Shown here: piece by piece, positions 8,566-17,576 of the stretch
How positions within the stretch are numbered: position 1 is the first letter of the stretch
Layout of the letters: every line of letters starts with the position of its first letter
Assembly: GCF_030272695.1 (NCBI RefSeq)
Contig: NZ_JARFYN010000068.1
Coordinates: forward strand, 1 to 42,315
DNA length: 42,315 bases
Direction: 5' to 3'
Source: Martinezella calliandrae
GTDB taxonomy: Bacteria; Pseudomonadota; Alphaproteobacteria; Rhizobiales; Rhizobiaceae
Notes under the pieces: model-generated
Databases searched by the model: none
Told to the model about the DNA's origin: nothing
What the model saw: the letters and a program-made list of their open reading frames with translations, nothing else
Position numbers and translations under genes: made by a program

Positions 8566-8589
8566 GGGGTCGAACCCGTATGCCCGGAG
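8562..8589 (-). pseudogene. Inverted tRNA T-arm remnant
   Basis: On the minus strand the sequence reads GCATACGGGTTCGACCCCCG. This is close to the T arm of the tRNA-Leu fragment at 1152-1211 (TATACGGGTTCGACCCCCGT) but in the opposite orientation to the adjacent acceptor end at 8590-8602. A tRNA 3' part has therefore been split and half of it inverted. It is not a functional tRNA. Confidence 0.5.
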
Positions 8590-8693
8590 GTCGTCCGCAC
8601 CATATTGAAGTATTTGATGAAATCGACATGCTTCTTGATCCTGCCCTCGTATGAACATAGGCGCAGTGGGCACGACAAGGGGCACACAACGCT
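8590..8693 (+). repeat. 104-bp tRNA-flank repeat, copy 2
   Basis: This is the second copy of the 1199-1302 repeat, equal in length and about 80% identical. It begins GTCGTCCGCACCATATTGAA and ends ACACAACGCT. The tRNA-like T arm next to it is inverted relative to copy 1. The repeat abuts the integrase fragment. After it, 8694-9110 contains no supportable gene. Confidence 0.6.
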
Positions 8694-9048
8694 GCGGAGC
8701 ATTTGTTGACGGACTTCCTATCGCGATGGTGCATACTTCTGCGGCGACCAGCCCGCTGCACCCGAAGCTTCCACGGCCGGCCGCCGCCAGTTGCGCGCCG
8801 GTAGAAGCCGCAAGGGAAAGGGAACCTCCTCGCTGCAGTCGACCGATTGAAAAAAGGCTTGCGTTCCAGACATCAAATCCTCGGACATGACGGCCAATAT
8901 CATCCTATGCATCGCGGTGTATTCCTGCGAGCGCTTGCCGACTTGTGCCAACGAGAGCCCAGGAGCTGGCGTTAGTCCCTTGTTGTGTGGCCATGCGAGC
9001 ACACCCAGTCCACAATCCACCGTTGCTCAGAGTAGACGACATATTTCG

Positions 9049-9108
9049 TGTTCTGCTAATTTTAGTAGCTGATATATTCTGCTGGCAGGAGGCTTGGGGA
9101 GGATTTTC
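9049..9108 (+). promoter_or_regulatory. Possible promoter and strong ribosome-binding site for the 9111 gene
   Basis: A TATATT box at 9073-9078 lies 33 bp before the ATG, with a weak TTCTGC candidate for the -35 element at 9049. A strong Shine-Dalgarno GGGGAGGA follows at about 9096-9103. The ribosome-binding site is clear; the promoter call is tentative. Confidence 0.3.
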
Positions 9109-9110
9109 TA

Positions 9111-9914
9111 ATGCGTCGCTGGTTGATCGGGGGAGCGTTGGCATTTTGTTGGATTACGAGCGCTCACGGCGAGGACGACTCCACAGAGCTGGCAAAGAAG
9201 CTCTCGAATCCGGTCGCCGACCTCATCAGCATCCCCTTCCAATTCAACTATAATGACGGCATCGGTCCCGCAAAGGACGGTTCGCAGGTTTATCTGAACG
9301 TCCAGCCGGTCGTTCCATTTCATCTCAACGATGACTGGAACCTGATTTCTAGGACGATCCTGCCGATCGTCCACCAGCATGAGATTTTCCCCGGTTCCGG
9401 GACCCAATTCGGTCTTGGCGATGTTACGCAGAGTTTCTTCTTCTCTCCGGCCAAGCCGGTCAACGGTTTTGTTTGGGGCGTCGGCCCAGCCTTCGGCGTT
9501 CCGACTGCAACCGGCGATCTTCTTGGTTCCGGCAAATGGAGCGCCGGTCCAACAGGCGTCGCACTCTGGCAGGGCGAAGGTTGGACGGTAGGCGCCTTGG
9601 CCAATCACCTCTGGTCCTTTGCGGGCGAGGGAGACCGGCCCAATGTCAATGCGACCTTCATGCAGCCGTTCGTCGCCTATACCACCAAGAGCGCCTGGAC
9701 GTTTTCGCTCAATACTGAATCGACCTATAACTGGGAGGCCCGTGAATGGTCGGTGCCGATCAACCTCCAAGTGGCCAAGATCGTGAAGTTCGGCAAGCTG
9801 CCCGTGCAACTATTTGCGGCTGCTCGCTATTGGGCCGACTCGCCCGATGGCGGACCAACTGGATGGGGTGCACGCGTGGGTATGACTTTCCTGCTTCCTA
9901 CGGAGGGGCTCTAG
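9111..9914 (+). CDS. MetA/neuromedin-U-like outer-membrane channel protein
   Basis: The 267-residue protein has a signal peptide (cut near AHG20-EDD) and alternating beta-strand sequence to a C-terminal MTFLLPTEGL. It fits the Phenol_MetA_deg family, often misannotated as neuromedin U precursor. These are predicted outer-membrane beta-barrels, some of them near pathways for hydrophobic compounds. Motifs seen include NPVADLISIPFQFNYN, GDVTQSFFFSP and GAGVGP-like strands. The gene is followed 59 bp later by a second barrel gene on the same strand. Together they could form the outer-membrane entry for the compounds processed by the neighbouring secreted esterases. That role is inference. Confidence 0.82.
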   Translation: MRRWLIGGALAFCWITSAHGEDDSTELAKKLSNPVADLISIPFQFNYNDGIGPAKDGSQVYLNVQPVVPFHLNDDWNLISRTILPIVHQHEIFPGSGTQFGLGDVTQSFFFSPAKPVNGFVWGVGPAFGVPTATGDLLGSGKWSAGPTGVALWQGEGWTVGALANHLWSFAGEGDRPNVNATFMQPFVAYTTKSAWTFSLNTESTYNWEAREWSVPINLQVAKIVKFGKLPVQLFAAARYWADSPDGGPTGWGARVGMTFLLPTEGL

Positions 9915-9973
9915 CTCCGTGAGCGCCGGATGGGGGCAATCGTGATTTATTTGGCCACCGGGAGGAAGATCCG

Positions 9974-10777
9974 ATGCGAGTGAACACACTCATATGCTGG
10001 ACTATTTTGGCAGTAGCGGTGTTTCCGTCATCGAAATCGCGGGCAGCCGATCTGACGCCGCTCGCGTCGGCCCCGTCCGCCGTGCAGACTCCTTCGGGAT
10101 GGAAGTTCACGCTCACACCATATTTCTGGGCAACGGACCTGTCGGGCGATGTCGGCCACGGCCGTTTCCCCCCGGTGCATATCAACGCGGATTTTGGCGA
10201 TCTATTTGACCATCTCGATTTCGCCGCGATGGTGACCGGCGAAGCGCGTTATGACCGCTACAGCATTTTCGGCGATGTCATTTATACGAAACTCTCCATG
10301 AACGCATCGACCCCAAGAGGCATCGTGGCCAATAACGTCGACGTCGACGCCAAGTCCTTCGCCGGCCTCATTGGCGTTGGATACGCATTGATCGACCAGC
10401 CAAACGCCACTCTCGATATTGTCGGCGGTGCGAGGATTTGGAACGTTGACACAAACTTTTCCCTCAATGGCGGCATCGTGGGCAAAGTCCTGGGCGGTTT
10501 CGAAGGCGGGCTCTCGCAGACCTGGGTCGACGCCATGGCGGGGCTAAGGGGCAACTACTTCTTCACGCCGGAGGTCTTTGCGACCGGTTGGGGCCTGGTC
10601 GGAGGAGGCGGTGCAAATGTCGATTGGGATGTTGGTGGCGGCCTTGGTTACAAATTTAACAACACGATTTCGGCTGTCGCCGGCTACCGCGCCCTCGGCG
10701 TTGACTATGATCGGGACAATTTCCTCTTCGACGTCGTCGAGCAGGGGCCGATTGTGGGCCTGACGATCCACTTCTAA
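9974..10777 (+). CDS. Outer-membrane beta-barrel protein
   Basis: The 267-residue product has a signal peptide (cut near SRA24-ADL). Amphipathic strands with aromatic girdles follow (TLTPYFWATDLSGDVG, ARYDRYSIFGDVIYTKL, GYKFNNTISAVAGYRALG), ending in the typical outer-membrane terminal Phe (GLTIHF). It resembles small outer-membrane beta-barrel proteins common in alphaproteobacteria. Its ribosome-binding site is GGAGGAAG. A relic of a close paralogue is at 7955-8100. It probably sits in one transcription unit with the 9111 gene. The substrate, if it is a channel, cannot be told. Confidence 0.8.
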   Translation: MRVNTLICWTILAVAVFPSSKSRAADLTPLASAPSAVQTPSGWKFTLTPYFWATDLSGDVGHGRFPPVHINADFGDLFDHLDFAAMVTGEARYDRYSIFGDVIYTKLSMNASTPRGIVANNVDVDAKSFAGLIGVGYALIDQPNATLDIVGGARIWNVDTNFSLNGGIVGKVLGGFEGGLSQTWVDAMAGLRGNYFFTPEVFATGWGLVGGGGANVDWDVGGGLGYKFNNTISAVAGYRALGVDYDRDNFLFDVVEQGPIVGLTIHF

Positions 10778-11016
10778 GGTGGCACAATCAATCGCAACTA
10801 CAAATCTCGGGAATCGCGACGATGTCGCCGACGCGATGAGCGTCCGCGGGGTGCTGGGGCAACCAAGTCCGGCCGAAACGGCGGCGGCGACCTCTATTTC
10901 ACCGATAGGAAAGCCCAAATCGGCGTGCTTTCCACTCCCACTGTTCCGTGGCAACCACCTCCGAGCGGCAGCCGCCCCCAGCGTCAGTCGATTGCCGGTG
11001 AACGCGGCTATCGGCT

Positions 11017-12897
11017 TCATTGCCTTACAGTCAAATCTTCGCCAACACGGGGCTCCGTCCAGCCTGCTTTGCGCAACCCGGCAACCAGGCTTTCGACAAT
11101 CGTGTCGATGCCTTGATGCTGTCGGTACGCCGCTGCGGGATCGCGAGCCATGGACGGCGATCTCGCCGCCATCTCGGCGAGAGCCTGTTGGGCGGCCTTG
11201 CGATTGCCAAGCGCACCTTGCGCAATGGCAACGAAGGACCAGCTTATCGCCGAACCGTCGGAGGTACCCCGCTCAGCGCTTTCGAGGGCGGCCGGGTAGT
11301 CCCCCTGCAGATACTGATGGATCGTGATCAGATTGAAATACCAGCCGGGGGGATTGATCGTCCGGTCGATCGCGCGTTGCAGATAGGGCAGCCCTTCGTC
11401 CCATTTTCCGCGGGCGGCAAGCCGCCAGCCGAATTGGGCAAGCATATCCGGATCGTTCGGATTGAGCGCCAGAGCCCGGTTCTGGAGCCGCTCGGACTCG
11501 TCGAAGTTTCCCGCATAGTAGTTGATCGCCGCGAGAGCCTCCAACGCCAGGACACTGCTTGCGTCGAGTTCGACAGCATGACCGGCGGCGCTATAGGCTT
11601 GCGCAAATTCGCCGTCGACCGCTGCCTTGGGCACCATGTCGAATCTCGCGGCATCGAGATGAAGCCAGCCGAGCATCGCCCATCCGGCGGCATAACCGGG
11701 ATCCCGGCGGACGGAATCTTCGATGCAGGAGCGCACGGGCGTATACAGGTCTGCCGCAAAGGTGCGCCGGTAAGCATAGGCACGCAGCATGCAGGTATAG
11801 GTGGGCATGCTGGGAGCTGCCCCTTTTTCCAGCAGCCGGCTCGCCGCGTCGCTATTGACCACCCCGTAGGGCTGGCCCAGCACGCCGGCGATCCGGCTTG
11901 CGAGTTCGTTTTGAACATTCAACAGAGCACTGGGCGTCATCGGCCGATCATAGGTTTCGCTCCAGAGGACTAGGCCACTGGCGGCGTCGACCAGCTGAAC
12001 GCCGACGTGAACCGATCCGCTGGCCGAGCGAAGATTGCCCTTCACCACATAGGAGATTGGAATGTTCCGCCCGAGGTCCACTGGGTCGGCCTTCGCATCC
12101 AATCCGAAGGTTGCAGGTAGGGAATAGAGCCGAAAAGCGGAGAACCTCATGAAATTGGTGATGAGTTCCTGCGTCAAGCCGGCGGCGAGAAAGCGGTCGT
12201 CCTCTCCCAAGCTCAGCGCCTCGAACGGCAGCACAATCACCGATGGGCCGCGCGCAGTTGCTTCCGGCTCACGATTGCTGGTTTCGAGCCATTTCCATGC
12301 GCCGAAGGCGCCGGAAAAGAGGACGGTGGCGAGCCCTGCTGCGGCGAGCGATCGTCCGATCGACCATTTGCCGGGCGCCTTTCGACGATCTGGCGCTGGA
12401 GCCAGGGGTGCCACCGTCGCATCCCCACCTGCCTCTCCCGCCGGTGGTGCGGAGGATGAGACGGCGGGGTCTGCGACCGGATCAGCCAGGCGAATTGGAG
12501 GCAGCTCGGGCTTGCCGTCCACCCATTCGAAAAGTGGGATATATCCACCGCGTGGGATCGAAATCCGCAGCCGGTCGTGACTGCCCGCGCCCGCATAGTA
12601 GCCGTCGAGATCGCGCCTGAGACGGCGGGCCTCCAGGCGGACGACGGGGTCGGACTGCGGATCGAAAGTGTCGTTGCGACCGAAGACGGCGAGCGCGATG
12701 GAATAACCCTTCAGCCGGTCGCTCCGGTTTGTCAGCGTCTCCTCCACGAGGTAGCGCAAGAGCGCCCTGCGGCGCGGGCTCGCTTGCAACGAGGGTGATG
12801 CCAGAATGCGTTCCAGCTGGCGCCGGCTGTCATCCGGCGACGGATACGCAGAACCGGCCTCCGGGCTCGCACCGGACGGGTTTTGGATCGATGCCAT
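11017..12897 (-). CDS. Membrane-bound winged-helix-like regulator with FlgO/TolB-like and TPR domains
   Basis: The 626-residue protein has a cytoplasmic N-terminal domain (about 25-125; LERILASPSLQASPRRRALL, DPVVRLEARRLRRDLDGYY) of a type found before sensor modules. A Pro/Ala linker and one membrane helix (about 184-204) follow. Then come a FlgO/TolB-like periplasmic domain (about 216-350; VIVLPFEALSLGEDDRFLAAGL) and several TPR-like helical repeats to the C-terminus. The layout is like CadC-type or adenylate-cyclase-associated regulators, but no cyclase domain is present. I chose the ATG at 12897, preceded by a G-run, over upstream starts. It is divergent from the sulfatase gene set, which it may control; that is inference. 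Confidence 0.75.
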   Translation of the reverse strand: MASIQNPSGASPEAGSAYPSPDDSRRQLERILASPSLQASPRRRALLRYLVEETLTNRSDRLKGYSIALAVFGRNDTFDPQSDPVVRLEARRLRRDLDGYYAGAGSHDRLRISIPRGGYIPLFEWVDGKPELPPIRLADPVADPAVSSSAPPAGEAGGDATVAPLAPAPDRRKAPGKWSIGRSLAAAGLATVLFSGAFGAWKWLETSNREPEATARGPSVIVLPFEALSLGEDDRFLAAGLTQELITNFMRFSAFRLYSLPATFGLDAKADPVDLGRNIPISYVVKGNLRSASGSVHVGVQLVDAASGLVLWSETYDRPMTPSALLNVQNELASRIAGVLGQPYGVVNSDAASRLLEKGAAPSMPTYTCMLRAYAYRRTFAADLYTPVRSCIEDSVRRDPGYAAGWAMLGWLHLDAARFDMVPKAAVDGEFAQAYSAAGHAVELDASSVLALEALAAINYYAGNFDESERLQNRALALNPNDPDMLAQFGWRLAARGKWDEGLPYLQRAIDRTINPPGWYFNLITIHQYLQGDYPAALESAERGTSDGSAISWSFVAIAQGALGNRKAAQQALAEMAARSPSMARDPAAAYRQHQGIDTIVESLVAGLRKAGWTEPRVGEDLTVRQ

Positions 12898-13053
12898 CGA
12901 ACACCCCCCCATTTCGCGCGTTTGAGCGCCAGGCACCAGGCCGAGCCGCCAGATAGTCATACTCCGCGATGCCCAACTGTCCACCACGACCGCCACCACC
13001 CAAGGCGACCGGCCGCCATTATGCGCTCACTCGTATATTAGGTATACATTAAG

Positions 13054-13083
13054 TTGAGACTGGGCATCGTGACGGCCTTATGA
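13054..13083 (+). promoter_or_regulatory. Candidate promoter upstream of the sulfatase gene set
   Basis: TTGAGA (13054-13059) and TTATGA (13078-13083) are separated by 18 bp, close to sigma-70 geometry. They lie in the 340-bp gap between the divergent regulator and the plus-strand genes, which otherwise holds no gene. An AT-rich palindromic GTATAC element sits just upstream at about 13041. Low confidence: no start site is known. Confidence 0.25.
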
Positions 13084-13237
13084 CAGGCCCGTCTCTAGTT
13101 ACGGGCCGTTGCAGTTTGCCGGTCCATCAGAGGAGGTAAGGGAGGGGTACGAACATGTTCGTACCTTGATTCGAGCCGCTTCTCGCGCGACGCTCGGCGC
13201 TCCCTGGGTCTTTGTCACGATATCGGGGACAAGTGCC

Positions 13238-13480
13238 ATGTCAGCAATGGGTCACCTCATCAGCCGTTTTCCGCACCGCGAGCTGTCGATACGCAGGCTC
13301 TTTGCTCATAGCGCCGAGTTTCGGGCGATCTGCGCAGACTACGAAGAAGCGTTGGCAGCGTTGCAACATTGGGAAACCGCCAACTACGACGCGAAGGCGC
13401 AGGAGTATCGCGTCTTCGCAGCGGAACTGGAGATGGAGATATTGCGGATGCTCGACCTCTCCACGGAAATGAAGCCATAG
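13238..13480 (+). CDS. Small conserved hypothetical protein
   Basis: The 80-residue protein MSAMGHLISRFPHRELSIRR is followed by the conserved-looking helices EFRAICADYEEALAALQHW and EYRVFAAELEMEILRMLD. It has no signal peptide and is predicted all-helical and cytoplasmic. I recognise the pattern (helix, FRxICxDYxxALxALxxW, helix) as a small family of unknown function but cannot name it. The frame is open further upstream, but the ATG at 13238 begins the conserved part; its ribosome-binding site (GGGGAC) is weak. It precedes the arylsulfatase gene by 84 bp on the same strand. Possible roles include regulation or binding to the neighbouring membrane regulator; nothing shows this directly. Confidence 0.6.
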   Translation: MSAMGHLISRFPHRELSIRRLFAHSAEFRAICADYEEALAALQHWETANYDAKAQEYRVFAAELEMEILRMLDLSTEMKP

Positions 13481-13564
13481 CCGCAGCGGGAACGCACCAC
13501 TGCCGGTCGCTTGGTGAGCCCGAGCCCGCCACGCGATGAATTATCAACGAGGAGGGAAGCCGCA

Positions 13565-15205
13565 ATGAATATCAGACAGAATCTTCTGATGGCCGCATTG
13601 CTTTGTGGCAGCGCGCCCCTGCTTGCCGGCCATGCGCCCGTGCAGGCTCAAGAACAGCCGAAGCCCAATATCCTCGTCATTATGGGCGATGATATCGGCA
13701 TGTGGAACATTGGAGCCTATAGTCGCGGACTGATGGCGGGGCGTACCCCCAACCTGGATCAGATGGCCAAGGAAGGCATGCTCTTCACGGACTATTATGC
13801 GGAGGCCAGTTGCACGGCGGGTCGCGCCAACTTCATCACGGGCGAGCTGCCGATCCGAACCGGCATGACCACGGTTGGGCAGGCTGGCGCGTCGGTAGGC
13901 CTTCCCGCCGAAGCCGTGACCATCGCGACCGTCTTGAAGTCGATGGGCTACAGCACCGGCCAGTTTGGCAAGAACCATCTGGGTGACAAGAACGAATTTT
14001 TGCCGACCGTTCACGGCTTCGATGAGTTCTTCGGCTACCTTTATCATCTCGACGCGATGGAGGACCCGGCCCATCCCAACTATCCGCAGGATCTGTTGAA
14101 CGTGGTTGGGCCGCGCAACATGGTCCACAGCTGGGCGACCGACAAGGATGACCCGACCGAGATGCCGCGCTGGGGCAAAATCGGCAAGCAAAGGATCGAG
14201 GATGCCGGCCCGCTCTATCCCAAGCGCATGGAAACGGTCGACGACGAGATCCGCGACTTCGCCACGGGCTTTATTGAAAAGGCGAAGAAGGACAACAAGC
14301 CTTTCTTTGTCTGGTTGAACCCGACGCGCATGCACATAGTCACGCATCTCTCTCCCAAATATGAGGCGATGCGAAACGCTGAGAACGGATGGTCGGAAGA
14401 GGAAGCCGGCATGGCTCAGCTCGATGACGACGTCGGGCTCGTGATGAAAAAGATCAAGGATTTGGGCGAGGACGAGAACACCATCGTCCTGTTCACGACC
14501 GACAACGGGACGGAAGTGTTTACCTGGCCCGACGGAGGGCAGACGCCGTTCGCCCAGTCAAAGGGCACCGTGCTTGAAGGCGGCTTCCGCGTACCTGCGA
14601 TCCTGCGCTGGCCGGGTCATGTGCCGGCTGACACCGTGCAAAACGGTATTTTCTCCGGCCTGGACTGGTTGCCGACCTTTGTTGCCGCGGCCGGCAATCC
14701 GAACATCACCAACGAACTGCTGCAAGGCAAGACCATAGGTGACCGGACCTATAGGAACCATCTTGATGGCTACGACCAGACAGCGGCTATCACCGGCAAG
14801 GGCCCGTCCACACGCCACGAGATCTTCTACCTCGGCGAAAGCACGGTCGGCGCGGTTCGCATCGACGATTACAAATTCCGCTTCATCGATCAGCCTCAAG
14901 GTTGGCTTGGCGAAAAGACCCATCCCGACGTGCCATACATCACCAACCTGCGCCTCGATCCATTCGAGCGGACCGGCTGGCCCAACAACGGAACGAAAGA
15001 GGGCGGCCAGCAATACTTCGACTGGTTCAAGTATCAATTCTGGCGCTTCGTATTTGTCCAGCAGTTGGTCGGAAAGGAACTCCAGACCTTCATCGATTTT
15101 CCGCCGATGCAGCGAGGCGCCAGCTTCAATCTCGACGCCGTCAAGGCCGAGATGCAGCAGCGCATGGCGCAGGCTGAGGCGGCGGCAAAAGGTCCGAGCA
15201 ACTGA
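13565..15205 (+). CDS. Secreted type I arylsulfatase
   Basis: The 546-residue enzyme hydrolyses sulfate esters. It has a signal peptide (cut near VQA28-QEQ), then PNILVIMGDDIGMWN with the metal-binding Asp42 and Asp43. The formylglycine motif is CTAGR (Cys83 to Arg87), followed by GKNHLGD and the metal-binding TTDNG. Cys83 must be oxidised to formylglycine by a maturase, and none is visible in this window. The ATG at 13565 has GAGGAGGG 9 bp upstream and starts the signal peptide, so the longer frame from 13511 is rejected. It is followed by a hairpin at 15220-15245. Neighbouring secreted phosphatases suggest joint use of ester-bound sulfate and phosphate. The exact substrate is unknown. Confidence 0.93.
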   Translation: MNIRQNLLMAALLCGSAPLLAGHAPVQAQEQPKPNILVIMGDDIGMWNIGAYSRGLMAGRTPNLDQMAKEGMLFTDYYAEASCTAGRANFITGELPIRTGMTTVGQAGASVGLPAEAVTIATVLKSMGYSTGQFGKNHLGDKNEFLPTVHGFDEFFGYLYHLDAMEDPAHPNYPQDLLNVVGPRNMVHSWATDKDDPTEMPRWGKIGKQRIEDAGPLYPKRMETVDDEIRDFATGFIEKAKKDNKPFFVWLNPTRMHIVTHLSPKYEAMRNAENGWSEEEAGMAQLDDDVGLVMKKIKDLGEDENTIVLFTTDNGTEVFTWPDGGQTPFAQSKGTVLEGGFRVPAILRWPGHVPADTVQNGIFSGLDWLPTFVAAAGNPNITNELLQGKTIGDRTYRNHLDGYDQTAAITGKGPSTRHEIFYLGESTVGAVRIDDYKFRFIDQPQGWLGEKTHPDVPYITNLRLDPFERTGWPNNGTKEGGQQYFDWFKYQFWRFVFVQQLVGKELQTFIDFPPMQRGASFNLDAVKAEMQQRMAQAEAAAKGPSN

Positions 15206-15219
15206 TCGCCATCCTCAAT

Positions 15220-15245
15220 GCGGGCGGTCTGCCAAGGCCGCCCGC
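15220..15245 (+). terminator. Hairpin after the arylsulfatase gene
   Basis: GCGGGCGG and CCGCCCGC form a perfect 8-bp stem with a 10-base loop, 15 bp after the sulfatase stop codon. There is no strong T run after it, so it could be a weak terminator or an RNA-stabilising stem between the sulfatase and HAD genes. Confidence 0.45.
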
Positions 15246-15439
15246 GCTGGGGTTTGGCGTTGAGGACCATTCGGGTAGCCGAGCGAAGGCCGCCCTGCAC
15301 TGTTTCTGATTGGAGCGGTGTTTATGCGAAGCACGATATCCGTTCCTTACCAGAGCCATTAGCGACCATCTTGCGGTCGCGTAAGAGAGGACGCCCCACT
15401 GGGGTCGGCATGCCGTTTCGGTGAAGATGGAGAATTGCG

Positions 15440-16504
15440 ATGCGCTACCTCGATAGCCAACCCGGGACACGCCACGTTCTGTTCGCAGCGATGGCCCTAA
15501 GTCTCGGATTGCTCGCCACATTGTCACCGCTGCGAGCGCAGGACAGTTCGGCCGATCCGCTGCCGTCCTGGAATGACTCGACGAACAAGCAGGCAATCGT
15601 CGACTTCGTGAAGGCGACGACCGACCAGAACAAGTCCACCTTCGTGCCGGCGGAGCAAAGGATTGCCACCTTCGACCAGGACGGCACGCTATGGGTAGAG
15701 CATCCCATCTACAGCCAGGTCATATACTGCCTGGATCGGGTTCCGGCGCTCGTGGCCGCAAAGCCCGAACTCAAGAAGGTGGAGCCCTTCAAGACGGTGC
15801 TGACGGGAGACCGCGAGGCAATTGCCAAGCTGCCGATGAAGGAGCTGGAAAAGCTGCTGGCGGCGACGCTCACCGGCATGACCACCGACCAGTTCACGGC
15901 CGAGGTGAAAAAATGGCTGGCGGACGCCAAGGATCCGCGCTGGAAGCATCCCTACACCGATCTCACATATCAGCCGATGCAGGAGGTGCTGAAATACCTG
16001 CGTGCCAACGGCTACAAGACCTACATCGTCACGGGCGGCGGTCAGGATTTCGTGCGCGTCTATGCGGAAGGAACCTATGGAATTCCGCCCGAGCAGGTGG
16101 TGGGAACCGTCGGCGGAACGACCTACGGCCACGACAAGAACGGCAAGCCGACCCTGACCAAGCAGCCGAAGCTCCTTCTCAATGACAACAATGCCGGCAA
16201 GCCCGAGGGCATTCACCTGATGATCGGGCGGCGGCCGCTGATTGCCTTCGGCAACTCGATCGGCGACGAGCAGATGCTGGAATACACCAAGACCGGCGAC
16301 GGGCCGCGGCTCGCCCTGCTGCTGCTCCATGACGATGCCGTGCGCGAATATGCCTACGGGCCGGCCCAAGGCCTGCCCGACTCGAAGATCGGCACGTTCT
16401 CGCAGAAACTCTACGACGAGGCAAAAGCCGACGGCTGGCTCGTCATCAGCATGAAGAACGACTGGAAACGCATCTTCGCGGATGGCGTGGCCAGCGGACA
16501 ATGA
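15440..16504 (+). CDS. Secreted HAD-superfamily phosphatase
   Basis: The 354-residue protein has a long signal peptide (about residues 1-33, cut near LRA33-QDS) and the HAD catalytic motif I FDQDGTLW (nucleophile Asp79, acid Asp81). Motif II is in YIVTGGGQDF, and motif IV is GNSIGDEQM with the metal-binding aspartate. It resembles phosphoserine-phosphatase-like HAD hydrolases, most of which are cytoplasmic, so export is notable. The ribosome-binding site is GGAGAA, 6 bp before the ATG. It lies 234 bp after the sulfatase gene on the same strand. It probably removes phosphate from an organic ester in the periplasm. Confidence 0.88.
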   Translation: MRYLDSQPGTRHVLFAAMALSLGLLATLSPLRAQDSSADPLPSWNDSTNKQAIVDFVKATTDQNKSTFVPAEQRIATFDQDGTLWVEHPIYSQVIYCLDRVPALVAAKPELKKVEPFKTVLTGDREAIAKLPMKELEKLLAATLTGMTTDQFTAEVKKWLADAKDPRWKHPYTDLTYQPMQEVLKYLRANGYKTYIVTGGGQDFVRVYAEGTYGIPPEQVVGTVGGTTYGHDKNGKPTLTKQPKLLLNDNNAGKPEGIHLMIGRRPLIAFGNSIGDEQMLEYTKTGDGPRLALLLLHDDAVREYAYGPAQGLPDSKIGTFSQKLYDEAKADGWLVISMKNDWKRIFADGVASGQ

Positions 16505-16585
16505 ACCGGGAACGAGCGACGCGTCCGATCCGGCATCCCGGCCGAAACCGGTCTCGATGCGGTTCCCACTGGGAGGACCACTCAC

Positions 16586-17476
16586 ATGAAGGCTTCAATT
16601 TGCTTAGCGGTTGGTTTATCGGCCGCATCCGCATTCCTCGGCAGCACGGCAATCGTCGTCGGGCAGGAACAGCCGCAGAAGTCGATCGGCACGGTCAAGT
16701 CATCAGGACCTGTGCCATCACTTTTCGTTCTCAACTCCGCGGGCGCTATCTTGCAGGATGACAAGCTGACCATGACCGGTGTCTCGGCCAATTCGATCGT
16801 CTTCGCCGATCGTCCTGTGCGGGCGGCGGGTCATGTGACGACCGAACAGTTCATCATGCAGTGGGACAAGGATAAGGACAATTTCATCAACGATCCGCCG
16901 AATGCTACCATATCGGTCCTCGGCGGCGATGGCTCGAAGGTCGCGGATGCCGTGGTGGTGCTGAAGACACCTAAGCTCGATGGCGGCAATCTGACCTTCG
17001 ACGTCTCGGTCCTTGAGGGGAGCCTAGCCGGATCCAGCGGACCCGCGGCCCTCTTCATCGATCGTGGCGGCGGCTTTGGCGGAGGTGGTTTCGGCGGCCA
17101 CGATTTTGGCGGTGGCGGCTTTGGTGGTGGTTTTGGCGGCCGCGATTTCGGCGGTGGCGGCTTTGGTGGTGGTTTTGGCGGCCGCGATTTCGGCGGTGGC
17201 GGCTTCAATCGCGACCGCGGAGACTTCGCCGGGAGCTATGGGCGCGTCGGAGACACCAGCGTGTACCATAACGACCGGACCGGAAATACATACGCCTGGC
17301 ACGGCAACAACTACTGGCACGCCCCCATCTACCACGGCGCCTGGTATGCCGGTGCCCCGGTGGCGGCAGGCGTAGCTGCCGGGGTCGTCGCAGGCGCCGC
17401 GGTCGCACGCCCCTACTATCCGTACTCCTACAACGACGGTTACCGGTGTGGCTACTATCCGTATCCGCCATGCTAG
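16586..17476 (+). CDS. Secreted Gly-rich protein, paralogue 1
   Basis: The 296-residue protein has a signal peptide (cut near VVG26-QEQ). A domain at about 30-160 contains VLNSAGAILQDDKLTMTGVS, FADRPVRAAGHV and SVLGGDGSKVADAV. A Gly-Phe-rich repeat follows (GFGGRDFGGGGFGG units, about 165-210), then a Tyr/His/Trp-rich tail (NNYWHAPIYHGAWY) and a C-terminal PYYPYSYN...YYPYPPC. The first domain is shared with the next gene. It resembles a family of hypothetical proteins of alphaproteobacteria with no known role. Gly-rich and Tyr-rich ends suggest a surface or matrix-binding protein. The ribosome-binding site GGGAGGA supports the start. Confidence 0.75.
   Translation: MKASICLAVGLSAASAFLGSTAIVVGQEQPQKSIGTVKSSGPVPSLFVLNSAGAILQDDKLTMTGVSANSIVFADRPVRAAGHVTTEQFIMQWDKDKDNFINDPPNATISVLGGDGSKVADAVVVLKTPKLDGGNLTFDVSVLEGSLAGSSGPAALFIDRGGGFGGGGFGGHDFGGGGFGGGFGGRDFGGGGFGGGFGGRDFGGGGFNRDRGDFAGSYGRVGDTSVYHNDRTGNTYAWHGNNYWHAPIYHGAWYAGAPVAAGVAAGVVAGAAVARPYYPYSYNDGYRCGYYPYPPC
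17087..17206 (+). repeat. 42-bp in-frame tandem repeat in the Gly-rich gene
   Basis: Three units of 42 bp (14 codons, GFGGRDFGGGGFGG) start at 17087, 17129 and 17171. The second and the partial third are identical over their shared length. The first differs at a few bases (H for R in the protein). This points to recent slippage or unequal recombination. Because units are multiples of three, copy number can vary without breaking the frame. Confidence 0.85.
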
Positions 17477-17576
17477 TCATGCGGCTCGGACGGCGTGCCT
17501 GCCTGCGCGGTTGGCGCGCGGGATATAGGCTTCAACGGCAGCGGTGTTTCGGCCGCTCAAAGAATGGAGACCAGCA

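Noticed and set aside
8718..9020. Minus-strand frame of 100 codons
   Set aside because: No family, no ribosome-binding site, and no support from neighbouring genes.
10779..11327. Plus-strand 182-codon frame
   Set aside because: It overlaps the end of the minus-strand TPR regulator and has shadow-like composition.
17087..17206. Short tandem repeats that might suggest a CRISPR array
   Set aside because: Repeats are contiguous, in frame with a Gly-rich protein and have no spacers.
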